From positions 1-37,465 of the forward strand of contig JAMOPI010000021.1 of NCBI GenBank assembly GCA_027064585.1: 37,465 nucleotides of DNA. Reading direction: 5' to 3'. Positions 18,065 through 26,603 of this stretch are shown here, piece after piece. Source of the stretch: Candidatus Desulfofervidaceae bacterium. Its GTDB lineage: Bacteria; Desulfobacterota; Desulfofervidia; Desulfofervidales; Desulfofervidaceae. The notes beneath the pieces were generated by a model. That model was not told where the DNA came from. It ran no database searches and worked only from the letters and a program-made list of their open reading frames with translations. Position 1 is the stretch's first letter, and the number at the start of each line of letters is the position of its first letter. Position numbers and translations under genes: made by a program.

Positions 18065-18166
18065 GGTAGCTGGGCCCTGTGCAACGGGGGCCTGTGAACC
18101 CCGCCAGGCCCGGAAGGGAGCAACGGTAAACAGGTCCTCCCGTGTGTTGCAGGTAGCCTGGCTGCC
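18065..18166 (+). ncRNA. ffs: Signal recognition particle RNA (4.5S type)
   Basis: Contains the universal SRP domain core CCAGGCCCGGAAGGGAGCA with the GGAA tetraloop and the conserved internal loops. The ends GGTAGCTGGG (18065-18074) and CCTGGCTGCC (18157-18166) pair along their full length, counting G-U pairs, so the molecule is a closed hairpin of about 102 nt without an Alu domain. It lies between the tRNA genes and dnaX, as scr does in Firmicutes. Confidence 0.95.
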
Positions 18167-18181
18167 TTTTAAAAGTATTTG

Positions 18182-18202
18182 CGGCCCCTAACGGCCGTTT
18201 TT
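18182..18202 (+). terminator. Rho-independent terminator after the SRP RNA
   Basis: Stem CGGCC (18182-18186) pairs with GGCCG (18193-18197) around a 6-base loop, followed by TTTTTC and more T. It is only 12 bases upstream of the dnaX ATG. Confidence 0.7.
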
Positions 18203-18214
18203 CTTTTTTCTGCT

Positions 18215-19852
18215 ATGTCTTATCTAGTTCTTGCCCGAAAATGGAGACCTCAAACCTTTGCCGAAGTAGTCGGCCAGGCACATATTACCAAAACCCTTCA
18301 GAATGCCATTAAGTTTAACCGCATTCCTCATGCCCTTCTTTTTTGCGGCCCAAGAGGGGTAGGTAAAACCACAGTCGCTCGGATTTTGGCCAAGGCCTTA
18401 AACTGCGAAAAAGGTCCATCCATAGAGCCATGCAATAAATGTATTTCGTGTCAGGAAATTACCCAAGGACACTCCATGGATGTCTATGAAATGGATGGGG
18501 CTTCTAATCGTGGTATTGATGAAATTAGAGAAATACGAGAAAATGTGCGCTATCTTCCTTCTAAGGGAAGGTACAAGGTTTATATTATTGATGAAGTCCA
18601 CATGCTTACCAAAGAGGCCTTTAACGCCCTCTTAAAGACATTAGAAGAGCCTCCTCCTCACGTTATCTTTATCTTTGCCACGACTGAGCCCCATAAAATC
18701 CCCGCTACTATTATTTCACGCTGCCAGCGATTTCCCTTTAAGCGGATTGCGAGCAAGACCTTATATGAAAGGCTTAAATATATTACTGCCCAAGAACAGA
18801 TAGAGATTGAAGATGAAGCCTTATGGCTGCTGGTGCGGGCAGCGGCCGGTGGGTTAAGGGATGCCTTAAGCCTTCTTGACCAAGTTATTTCCTTTTCTAC
18901 CCCGCCCATTAAGGCCGAAGACATAAGGGCAATTTTAGGGTTGTTTGATACCCAAATTATCTTTGAGGTGATAGAGGCCGTCTTGGATCAGGATATTAAA
19001 CGCACCGTGTCTCTCATCGCCAAGATTGCGGAGGAGGGAGAGGACATTAAAGAATTCTATTATCAACTGACAACCTATTGGCGCCATCTGTTAATGGTCA
19101 AGATCAATCCCAAAACACCCTTAGTAGACTTACCAGACAATGAAATTGACAGACTCCAACAATTCTCCCAAAAACAGCCTTTGTCTAGGCTGGAACAATT
19201 TTTCCATCTTCTTTTAAATGAAGAGGGCAATATTCGCCTAAGCACTCAGCCCCGGTTTGTGCTAGAATCTCTTTTGATCAAGCTTTCTGATTTTGCTCGC
19301 CTGGTGCCCATTGAGACCATCCTTGAAAGGATAGACCGGTTAAAGGATATCCAAAGAATAAGTTCATCTCAGGATCAATCCCTTACCCCACAAACAAAAA
19401 CGGAAATAAAGGATTCCCCTTCTAGATTTACTGACATTACAAAACAACCAACTACAGAGACGTCTCCTTCACTCCAAAGAAATCCTATTCCTATTAAAGA
19501 TGAACTTCTAAAAACATTCAAACGGGAATGCCCATTCATTGCTGCCATCTTAGAAAATGCAGTTTTGAGTTGGCAAAATGGGACGCTTAGGATAAAGCTC
19601 TCTAAACTTCATGCGGATTTAATTAAAGAAGAAGGCCTCTGGAAGATTTTTGAAAAACATTGTAAAGAATGTTTGAAAAAAGAAGATTGTCAAATTTTAA
19701 TAGAAACTACTAATGGCCAAGAGAGGACACTACCAGAAATTCCTAACACACAGAGAGAAAAAAAGAAATTTAATTTACTCAAAGAAGTATTGCAGATATT
19801 TGGTGGAGAAGTAGTATATTTTGAAAACAGGAGGCAAGCAGATGAATATTAA
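18215..19852 (+). CDS. dnaX: DNA polymerase III subunit gamma/tau
   Basis: Clamp-loader ATPase. [20 protein letters not shown] is the canonical N-terminus. Walker A is GPRGVGKTT (Lys51). A zinc module follows ([16 protein letters not shown]), then Walker B with IIDEVHML, the sensor-like [15 protein letters not shown] and the SRC motif (IISRCQRF). At 545 residues it is tau-length, with a low-complexity linker near 390-430. The ATG at 18215 has no visible Shine-Dalgarno sequence and follows a terminator. The stop overlaps the ybaB start. Whether a shorter gamma form is made cannot be told from the sequence. Confidence 0.95.
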   Translation: MSYLVLARKWRPQTFAEVVGQAHITKTLQNAIKFNRIPHALLFCGPRGVGKTTVARILAKALNCEKGPSIEPCNKCISCQEITQGHSMDVYEMDGASNRGIDEIREIRENVRYLPSKGRYKVYIIDEVHMLTKEAFNALLKTLEEPPPHVIFIFATTEPHKIPATIISRCQRFPFKRIASKTLYERLKYITAQEQIEIEDEALWLLVRAAAGGLRDALSLLDQVISFSTPPIKAEDIRAILGLFDTQIIFEVIEAVLDQDIKRTVSLIAKIAEEGEDIKEFYYQLTTYWRHLLMVKINPKTPLVDLPDNEIDRLQQFSQKQPLSRLEQFFHLLLNEEGNIRLSTQPRFVLESLLIKLSDFARLVPIETILERIDRLKDIQRISSSQDQSLTPQTKTEIKDSPSRFTDITKQPTTETSPSLQRNPIPIKDELLKTFKRECPFIAAILENAVLSWQNGTLRIKLSKLHADLIKEEGLWKIFEKHCKECLKKEDCQILIETTNGQERTLPEIPNTQREKKKFNLLKEVLQIFGGEVVYFENRRQADEY

Positions 19853-20150
19853 CCAGATTATGAAACAGGCCAAAAAACTCCAGGCCAAGATGGCTGAAAT
19901 GCAGGAAGAACTGGCTAAGAAGACGGTAGAGTCCTCGGTAGGAGGAGGAATGGTCAAGGTAGTGGCCAATGGTCGTCAAGAAATTCTATCTATCAAAATT
20001 GATCCCGAAGTGGTCAATCCTGAAGATATAGAAATGTTGGAAGATCTTATATTAAGTGCCGTAAATGACGCTCTAAAACGGTCACAACAAATGGTCTCAG
20101 AAGAGATGAGCAAACTTACAGGAGGATTAAAGATACCCGGATTATTTTAA
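19842..20150 (+). CDS. ybaB: YbaB/EbfC nucleoid-associated protein
   Basis: A 102-residue nucleoid-associated protein. The N-terminal helix [39 protein letters not shown] and the C-terminal [14 protein letters not shown] are all standard. AGGAGG at 19829-19834 places the start at 19842, overlapping the dnaX stop by 11 bases. The family is usually followed by recR; here it is followed directly by the promoter of the AOR/Hdr/POR operon. Confidence 0.95.
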   Translation: MNINQIMKQAKKLQAKMAEMQEELAKKTVESSVGGGMVKVVANGRQEILSIKIDPEVVNPEDIEMLEDLILSAVNDALKRSQQMVSEEMSKLTGGLKIPGLF

Positions 20151-20155
20151 AAGAG

Positions 20156-20185
20156 TTGACAAAACATTACATTTTCTGGTATAAG
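20156..20185 (+). promoter_or_regulatory. Sigma-70 promoter of the AOR-Hdr-POR operon
   Basis: TTGACA at 20156-20161, 18-base spacer, TATAAG at 20180-20185, starting 6 bases after the ybaB stop. The predicted leader before the ATG at 20213 is about 20 nt and contains GAGG at 20201-20204. No operator-like repeat is obvious. Confidence 0.7.
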
Positions 20186-20212
20186 TTTGACATTGCTTAT
20201 GAGGACAAGAGG

Positions 20213-21871
20213 ATGTTTGGATGGGCAGGTAAAATTTTAAGAGTAAACCTTGGTAAGGAAAGGATTTTTGAAGAGGAGTTAAAACCAGAAGCAAATCTGG
20301 ATGTTCTAGGAGGGCGAGGCTTAGCAGTTAAATTGTTCACCACTGAGGTTAAGCCAGAAGTAGATCCTCTCTCATCGGAAAACAAGATTATTCTTATGAC
20401 TGGTCCCTTAACAGGTACCGGAGTTAATAGTGCTTCTCTTTGTGCTATTGTTACTAAATCGGCTTTAACTCAGACGCTTGTGGGTGCAGAGGTAAAGTTG
20501 TATTTTGGAGCTGAGTTAAAGGCAGCTGGTTATGATGGCATAATTATTGAGGGAAAGGCAAAGGAACCTGTCATTTTGGAAATTCAGGATGAAAGGGTAA
20601 ACATCCTTCCGGCTGATTATCTGGTAGGACAGGATACCAAAACTACTATTACCTTATTTAAAAATACCTTTAACGATCCTTGGGTAGCAAGGGAAGTAAG
20701 GGTACTCTGTATAGGTCCGGCTGGAGAGAAGCAACTACCTGTAGCTGCCTTGGTCGCAGATGGGCTTTTGGTCTCAGAAAGTGTGGGAATCGGAGCAGTT
20801 TTTGGCAGTAAAAACCTTAAGGCCATTGCTGTTAGAGGAACAAAGGACGTTTTGGTAAACAATGGGCAAAGGCTCATTGGTGCAATTTCTACAGCGGTTA
20901 AAGAATGCATTAATAACAAAGCACTTAATACCTTTTCTTTGTTTGGCAGTTATCATACCTATGAGGAGTTTCTTAACAAAGGTATTCTACCCTCCTTTTA
21001 TTTCACACGTCCTTATGTGTTAAGTGTACCTTTAAGTCAAATTCAAACTACTTGGAAAAGAAAAAGGGCATGTTTTTCCTGCCCGGTAGCTTGTTTAAAG
21101 GCTGATCAAAATGGAACCTTTTTCCCTGAGCTTGAGGCCTTTATTGCCTTAGGGCCTTTATGTGGAATTGATGAGCTATCCCTTATTTGTAAGGCCTATC
21201 AAGCCTGTCTTAATAATGGACTTGACCCAGTTGAAACAGGAACCTTTATCGCTAGCTTAATGAAGATAAGCGAAAAGAAGCTATTGGAAGAAAAAGAACT
21301 TCCCATTAAGGTCCAATTTGGGGATAAAGAGGCATATAGGAACTTAATTTCCCTTTTAAACCAACCTGAAGGGCTGTTCAGTTTGGCTAAAGATACGGCC
21401 TCTCTTTGGGAAAAAGTGGGAGAGACTGAAGAATTCGTTGGTATTAAAAGAAGAAGTATTTCTTTAGATATTAGCCACTCTTCCTTTTTGGCCCTCTACG
21501 CTGTTACCTCTAACTGGCCTACACTTCATCCTCATGTTTATGGCTTTATCAATATACATAAAGAGGATATTCCTAAGAAGGTAAAAACTGTTCAGGATAT
21601 AAGTGCTGTGTTAGAGTGTTTGGGTGTTTGCCCTTATTTATACATCGGCCTTCCACTCAAGGCATTTTTACCTATGGTTGCGGCTGTAACAGGTTTAGAG
21701 TGGAAGGAAGAAAACCTGTTAAAGGTGGGAAGTCATATTATTAGTTTAGAATATGGATTCAATCAGAAGGCTGGCATAGGACTTGAGGCAAATCGTTTAC
21801 CTAAGAAACACCAAGCAATTGGGTTTGAAAACATGCTAAAGTCATATTACCAATTGAGGGGATGGCAATAA
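20213..21871 (+). CDS. Aldehyde:ferredoxin oxidoreductase family protein (AOR1)
   Basis: Tungsten-bispterin oxidoreductase family (AOR, also the BamB family); interconverts aldehydes or thioesters and acids with low-potential electrons. At 552 residues it is slightly short. Visible are the N-terminal GWAGKILRVNL, the pterin-loop VLGGRGLAVKLF, LMTGPLTGTG and YFGAELKAAGYDGIIIEG. The [4Fe-4S] ligands are Cys287, 290, 294 and Cys473 (ECLGVC). The catalytic glutamate region PELEAF (Glu306/308) is kept, as is a TSN...H motif near 432-441. The usual DPRG loop is changed to LDISHSS, so the substrate may differ from classical AOR. It is the first gene of the operon, 1 bp before its ferredoxin partner. 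The substrate is unknown. Confidence 0.88.
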   Translation: MFGWAGKILRVNLGKERIFEEELKPEANLDVLGGRGLAVKLFTTEVKPEVDPLSSENKIILMTGPLTGTGVNSASLCAIVTKSALTQTLVGAEVKLYFGAELKAAGYDGIIIEGKAKEPVILEIQDERVNILPADYLVGQDTKTTITLFKNTFNDPWVAREVRVLCIGPAGEKQLPVAALVADGLLVSESVGIGAVFGSKNLKAIAVRGTKDVLVNNGQRLIGAISTAVKECINNKALNTFSLFGSYHTYEEFLNKGILPSFYFTRPYVLSVPLSQIQTTWKRKRACFSCPVACLKADQNGTFFPELEAFIALGPLCGIDELSLICKAYQACLNNGLDPVETGTFIASLMKISEKKLLEEKELPIKVQFGDKEAYRNLISLLNQPEGLFSLAKDTASLWEKVGETEEFVGIKRRSISLDISHSSFLALYAVTSNWPTLHPHVYGFINIHKEDIPKKVKTVQDISAVLECLGVCPYLYIGLPLKAFLPMVAAVTGLEWKEENLLKVGSHIISLEYGFNQKAGIGLEANRLPKKHQAIGFENMLKSYYQLRGWQ

Positions 21872-21872
21872 A

Positions 21873-22262
21873 ATGTATAGAATTAAGGTTGACCATAATA
21901 AATGTACAGGTTGTCGGTATTGTGAATTGGCTTGTTCTTTAAATCACCTTACGACTGCCTTCAATCCCAAAAAGGCACGCATACGTGTAATGAAAAAGAA
22001 TGGCGGTTTCTTTCCCGTTATTTCTGGACCTTGCACTCAAGCCGCTTGTAATGTCAAAATAGATATTGTTATTGGTGAGAATGTATATGATTTTTGTGAT
22101 TTATGTCGGGCAGCTTGTCCGTATAAAGAGGTGTTTAAAGATCCAAATACAGGTGTAGCCTTACAATGTGACTTTTGTGGTATAGATGCTCCCGGCCCGG
22201 CCTGTGTAAGGTGGTGTCCGAGCGGGGCCTTGAGCTTAGTAGAAGTGTCATCTTATATCTAA
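21873..22262 (+). CDS. HycB/BamC-type polyferredoxin (ferredoxin 1)
   Basis: A 129-residue electron-transfer subunit with 13 cysteines: Cys11, 14, 17, 21; Cys54 and 59; Cys75, 78, 82; and Cys99, 102, 111, 115. The spacing suits about three [4Fe-4S] clusters of the HycB/DmsB type. It sits directly after AOR1 and is its likely electron wire, as BamC is for BamB in the benzoyl-CoA reductase complex. Its C-terminal cluster motif (RWCPSGALSLVE) is typical. A second copy follows AOR2. Confidence 0.88.
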   Translation: MYRIKVDHNKCTGCRYCELACSLNHLTTAFNPKKARIRVMKKNGGFFPVISGPCTQAACNVKIDIVIGENVYDFCDLCRAACPYKEVFKDPNTGVALQCDFCGIDAPGPACVRWCPSGALSLVEVSSYI

Positions 22263-22279
22263 CGGGGATAGATTGGAAG

Positions 22280-25200
22280 ATGAACAGAATTGGTACACAT
22301 GTATCTCCTGTAGGTGCGGTCATGGTGGTAGGGGGAGGTATTGCAGGCATTCAAGCCTCCCTTGATTTGGCAGAAGCTGGTTTTAGAGTCTATCTGGTGG
22401 AAAAAGGACCTTCTATCGGTGGGAAAATGGCCCAGTTGGATAAGACTTTCCCCACGAATGACTGTTCTATGTGTATTCTTTCTCCTAAGCTTTCTGAATG
22501 TGGCCGTAATGTCAATATTGATATCATCACTCTGGCCACGGTAAAATCTATTGCTGGCGAACCAGGCCGCTTTAAAGTCGTTTTACATAAAGAGCCTCGG
22601 TATGTAGATGAAACTAAGTGTACCAACTGTGGTCTTTGTGCTCAGTATTGTCCTACCTTAATACCAGACAAATATAATGAAGGGCTATCCTATACTAAAT
22701 GTATCCATTTGCCCTTCACCCAGGCCATTCCGGCTGTGCCATATGTAGAGGCTGATGCTTGCCTTTATCTTCAAGACAAGATGTGCCAGATTTGTACTCT
22801 GGCCTGTAATTACGGGGCGATTGACTTTACTCAAAAACCTCAAGACATAGAACTGGAAGTCGGGGCGGTTATTCTCGCCCCTGGTTATGAAATATTTGAT
22901 CCTCATCTGCGCGCTGAGTTTGGCTATGGTCGTTATGAGAATGTGGTTACTTCTCTTGAATTTGAACGTCTTATCTCAGCTAGTGGTCCTTATATGGGAC
23001 ATATCAAACGCCCCTCAGATAAAAAAGAGCCTAAACGCATTGCCTGGATTCAGTGTGTCGGTTCAAGAGACAGAAAACTAGGCCGGGGCTATTGTTCTTC
23101 GGTTTGTTGTATGTATGCCACCAAGGAAGCCATTTTGGCCAAAGAACATATTTCTGATCTTGAGGCAACTATCTTTTATATAGATATCCGTGCTTTTGGT
23201 AAGGGATATGAAGCCTATTATGAACGGGCTAAACGCCAATATGGTATAAGGTATATCAAAAGCCATATTTCTACGGTTAAAGAGGATCCAAAAACTAAAA
23301 ACCTTATCATTACCTATCTGGACGAAACAGGGCAAAGACAAGAGGCAGAGTTTGACCTAGTTGTGCTGTCTGTCGGAGTAAGTCCAGCCCCAGAAATAGA
23401 AAATCTGGCTAAAACCTTAGGTATTAAGCTTAATCACTACCGTTTCTGTCAGACAACTCCTTTTACGCCAGTAGAAACCAACAGACCGGGCATCTATGTG
23501 TGCGGAGCTGCCAGCGCCCCTAAGGATATTCCTGATGCCGTTATGGAGGCAAGTGGGGCAGCAGCAGGGGCAGCGTCTCTTCTGGCTCAGGCCCGGTTTA
23601 GCCTCAGCCGAACCAAGGAAATACCACCAGAACGAGATATTTCCCAGGAAGAACCACGGATTGGCGTGTTTATCTGTCATTGCGGTACCAACATTGGCGG
23701 TGTATTGAACGTGCCAAGACTAGCAGCGTATGCCAGGACATTACCCCATGTTGTCTTTGCCACCAATGTGCTCTATGCCTGTTCAACCGACACCCAAGAG
23801 GTAATTAAAAAGGCCATCCAAGAGCACAGGCTTAATCGTTTAGTTGTGTGTGCTTGCACGCCTCGTTCTCATTTACCCCTCTTTCAAGAGGTAGCCCAAG
23901 AGGCTGGCCTCAATCCTTATTTGGTGGAAATGGCCAATATACGTGAGCACGATGCCTGGGTACATGCCCGTGCCGGTGAAATGGCCATGGAAAAGGCCAA
24001 GGATACCATCCGCATGGCCGTAGCCAAGGCGGCTCTGCTTAAGCCTCTTTATAGATCTGAATATCCCGTTGAGCATACGGCCCTTGTCGTCGGAGGCGGC
24101 ATTGCAGGTATGATTGCGGCCTTAGAACTAGCAGAACAGGGGTTTAAGGTTCACTTAGTAGAAAAAACAGACAGGCTGGGGGGGAACGCTAACCGTATTT
24201 TTTACACGGTTGAAGGGCTAGATGTGAAGAAATTTTTAAAGAGTTTGGTAGAAAGAGTAACTAAACACGAAAGGATCAACGTTCATACCCTGACAGAAGT
24301 GGAAGGCACAGAAGGGTTTGTGGGAAACTTTATTACCCGGATTAAAAACCAAACCAGTGGTAAGGTGAAGGAAATAAAACATGGTATAACCATCATTGCC
24401 ACAGGTGCCCAAGAGTTTAAACCACATGGTCTTTATAAATATGGAAAACATCCTTGTATCTTGACTTCTCTGGAACTTTCAGAGGCCATTGCCCAAAGCA
24501 AAGAGCAGTTTCGGAACATAAATTGTGTCGTTATAATCCAGTGTGTTGGCTCAAGGGACGAGGAGCGTCCCTATTGTAGTCGCACCTGTTGTACCCTAGC
24601 TATTAAGAATGCTCTAGCTTTGAAGAAGATAAATCCCGGTATGGATATCTATATCCTCTACCGTGATATTCGCACCTATGGTTTTAGAGAAGATTATTAT
24701 ACCAAGGCTAGAGAGGCAAATATCAAGTTCATCCGTTTTGAAAAGGAAAATCCTCCCCAAGTTTCTGTTAAAGGCGATAAAATAGAAGTTACAGTCTATG
24801 AGCCGGCGCTTAAGGAAAACATTACCTTAATACCTGATTTTTTAGCCCTGAGTGCAGCCATTGTAGCTAATCCAGATAATGAAAGGCTTTCTCAATTATT
24901 TAAAGTTTCTTTAACCCAAGATAAGTTCTTTTTAGAGGCCCACATGAAATTGCGGCCTGTAGATTTTGCTTCCGATGGTTTCTTTATGTGTGGATTGGCA
25001 CATGGGCCTAAGTTTATCAGTGAAAGTATCACTCAGGCCAAGGCGGCTGCTAGTCGGGCAGCCACGATATTGGCTAAAGAAAAGCTAAAAGGCGAAGCTA
25101 TTGTCGCTGAAGTAAATGAAGCAAACTGCGATGGCTGCGCTTATTGCGTAGGTGTCTGTCCTTATAAGGCAATTAAACTTATAGAATACATGCATAAGGG

Positions 25201-25366
25201 AAGAGTAAGAAAGGTTGTTGAAGTAAATACCTCACTTTGCAAAGGTTGTGGTGTATGTATGGCAACTTGTCCTAAATGTGGTATTATGGTGAAAAACTTC
25301 ACTTTGGATATATTATCTGCGATGATAGATGCTGCTTTAACCCCGCAGGAGGTAGAAGCCTTGTAG
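22280..25366 (+). CDS. hdrA: Tandem HdrA-HdrA fusion, FAD- and iron-sulfur-containing
   Basis: A 1028-residue fusion of two HdrA-like units. Unit 1 has an FAD site GGGIAG at 18-23, the HdrA motif FPTNDCSMCILSPK, a ferredoxin motif at Cys114-124, and IQCVGSRD (Cys259) with YCSSVCCMYATKEA. Unit 2 has the HdrA N-terminal module (FICHCGTNIGGV, Cys466/468, and VVCACTPRSHLPLF), a second FAD site at 605-610, a second IQCVGSRD...YCSRTCC, and two C-terminal [4Fe-4S] motifs (Cys950-960 and Cys987-997). In methanogens HdrA's FAD bifurcates electrons; two FADs in one chain would allow a bifurcating and a relay site. ATG 22280 is chosen for the standard entry into the first Rossmann motif. It lies 17 bp after ferredoxin 1 and 46 bp before porA. 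Confidence 0.92.
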   Translation: MNRIGTHVSPVGAVMVVGGGIAGIQASLDLAEAGFRVYLVEKGPSIGGKMAQLDKTFPTNDCSMCILSPKLSECGRNVNIDIITLATVKSIAGEPGRFKVVLHKEPRYVDETKCTNCGLCAQYCPTLIPDKYNEGLSYTKCIHLPFTQAIPAVPYVEADACLYLQDKMCQICTLACNYGAIDFTQKPQDIELEVGAVILAPGYEIFDPHLRAEFGYGRYENVVTSLEFERLISASGPYMGHIKRPSDKKEPKRIAWIQCVGSRDRKLGRGYCSSVCCMYATKEAILAKEHISDLEATIFYIDIRAFGKGYEAYYERAKRQYGIRYIKSHISTVKEDPKTKNLIITYLDETGQRQEAEFDLVVLSVGVSPAPEIENLAKTLGIKLNHYRFCQTTPFTPVETNRPGIYVCGAASAPKDIPDAVMEASGAAAGAASLLAQARFSLSRTKEIPPERDISQEEPRIGVFICHCGTNIGGVLNVPRLAAYARTLPHVVFATNVLYACSTDTQEVIKKAIQEHRLNRLVVCACTPRSHLPLFQEVAQEAGLNPYLVEMANIREHDAWVHARAGEMAMEKAKDTIRMAVAKAALLKPLYRSEYPVEHTALVVGGGIAGMIAALELAEQGFKVHLVEKTDRLGGNANRIFYTVEGLDVKKFLKSLVERVTKHERINVHTLTEVEGTEGFVGNFITRIKNQTSGKVKEIKHGITIIATGAQEFKPHGLYKYGKHPCILTSLELSEAIAQSKEQFRNINCVVIIQCVGSRDEERPYCSRTCCTLAIKNALALKKINPGMDIYILYRDIRTYGFREDYYTKAREANIKFIRFEKENPPQVSVKGDKIEVTVYEPALKENITLIPDFLALSAAIVANPDNERLSQLFKVSLTQDKFFLEAHMKLRPVDFASDGFFMCGLAHGPKFISESITQAKAAASRAATILAKEKLKGEAIVAEVNEANCDGCAYCVGVCPYKAIKLIEYMHKGRVRKVVEVNTSLCKGCGVCMATCPKCGIMVKNFTLDILSAMIDAALTPQEVEAL

Positions 25367-25412
25367 TCTTAAAGGGAGCTACAAGCCAGGAATTTAAAAG
25401 GAGGGAAAGTTA

Positions 25413-26603
25413 ATGCCTTCTAAAAATGTAGCGAATAAACGCGTTGGCATGGAGGTTTCTATTGCCATCGCCGAGGCGGTGAAGTTGTGCGATGTAGACG
25501 TGATTTCGGCCTATCCTATTACTCCCCAAACTCATATTGTAGAGCATCTTTCTGAACTGGTGGCTAATGGTGAGCTGGACGCAGAGTTTATCCCTGTAGA
25601 ATCTGAACATACGGCCATGAGTGTGGCAGTAGGGGCATCGGCCACAGGGGCAAGGGTATATACAGCAACCAGTTCTCAAGGATTGGCCCTTATGCATGAA
25701 ATTCTTTTTATTGCTTCTTCTATGCGTTTACCGATAGTTATGACCGTAGCCAACCGGGCCTTATCTGCTCCCATCAGTATCTGGAACGACCACAGCGACA
25801 TTATGGCCGAACGTGATATTGCCTGGATTCAAACCTTTGCCATCAATGGACAAGAGGCCTATGACCTTACCTTCCATGCCTTTAGGGTCTCTGAAGATGA
25901 GAGAGTGCAGTTACCAGTAGTGGTTAATATTGATGGTTTCACCCTTAGCCATGTAATTGAACCTATTGAAATAACGGAAAAAGGAATTGTAGATCAATAT
26001 TTACCTCCCCGCAAACCTATATTCACCCTCCATCCTGACCATCCAGTAACAATGGGACCGGTAGGTATTCCAGAGGTATATACTGAGGCCAGACGGCAGT
26101 TGGAAATGGCAGTAATCAATTCTAAAAAAATTGTTATTGAAGCATGGAAGGAGTTTGCCAAGATATTTGGACGGAAATATCACCCGATAGAGACTTATAA
26201 AACTGAGGATGCAGAGATAATCTTTGTTACTATGGGCTCAGTAACCGAAACGGCTATGTTAGCAGTAGATCTATTGCGGGAAAAGGGTGAAAAGGTAGGC
26301 CTTGTTTATATTCGTCTGTGGCGGCCATTTCCGCATGAAGAGCTCTATAAGGCCATCAAACAGGCAAAGGCCCTGGCGGTGTTGGATCGGGCCATTTCTT
26401 ACGGCGCGAGTGCTGGTCCTGTATATACGGAAATAAGATCCTCTCTTTTTGACAAGCGTAAACGGCCTGCTGTTTATGGCTTTGTTGCTGGATTAGGTGG
26501 AAGAGACATTCCGGCCGAGAGGTTTTTTGAAATGTTAGATGTTGTTAAGTCTGAAAAGGCAGAAGGGCCACAATACTTACATCTTGATGTAAAGGAAGAT
26601 TAA
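25413..26603 (+). CDS. porA: 2-oxoacid (pyruvate):ferredoxin oxidoreductase, alpha subunit
   Basis: Alpha subunit of the four-subunit, CoA-dependent, reversible enzyme that makes acetyl-CoA, CO2 and reduced ferredoxin from pyruvate. Motifs are SAYPITPQTHIVEHLSEL, PVESEHTAMSVAVGASATGA, TATSSQGLALMHEIL and WNDHSDIM. At 396 residues it is full length. AAAAGGAGGG precedes the ATG. It is separated from its partner genes porG, porD and porB by aor2, ferredoxin 2 and hdrCB, unlike usual porGDAB operons. Its stop is followed immediately by the AOR2 start codon. Confidence 0.94.
   Translation: MPSKNVANKRVGMEVSIAIAEAVKLCDVDVISAYPITPQTHIVEHLSELVANGELDAEFIPVESEHTAMSVAVGASATGARVYTATSSQGLALMHEILFIASSMRLPIVMTVANRALSAPISIWNDHSDIMAERDIAWIQTFAINGQEAYDLTFHAFRVSEDERVQLPVVVNIDGFTLSHVIEPIEITEKGIVDQYLPPRKPIFTLHPDHPVTMGPVGIPEVYTEARRQLEMAVINSKKIVIEAWKEFAKIFGRKYHPIETYKTEDAEIIFVTMGSVTETAMLAVDLLREKGEKVGLVYIRLWRPFPHEELYKAIKQAKALAVLDRAISYGASAGPVYTEIRSSLFDKRKRPAVYGFVAGLGGRDIPAERFFEMLDVVKSEKAEGPQYLHLDVKED

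Noticed and set aside
19755-19770. Run of seven A near the end of dnaX as a programmed frameshift site for a gamma subunit.
   Set aside because: It lies about 30 codons from the stop, far downstream of known gamma/tau shift sites, and would barely shorten the protein.
20156-20212. TTG 20156 as the AOR1 start.
   Set aside because: It is the -35 box TTGACA; MFGWAGKILRVNL at 20213 is the family start.
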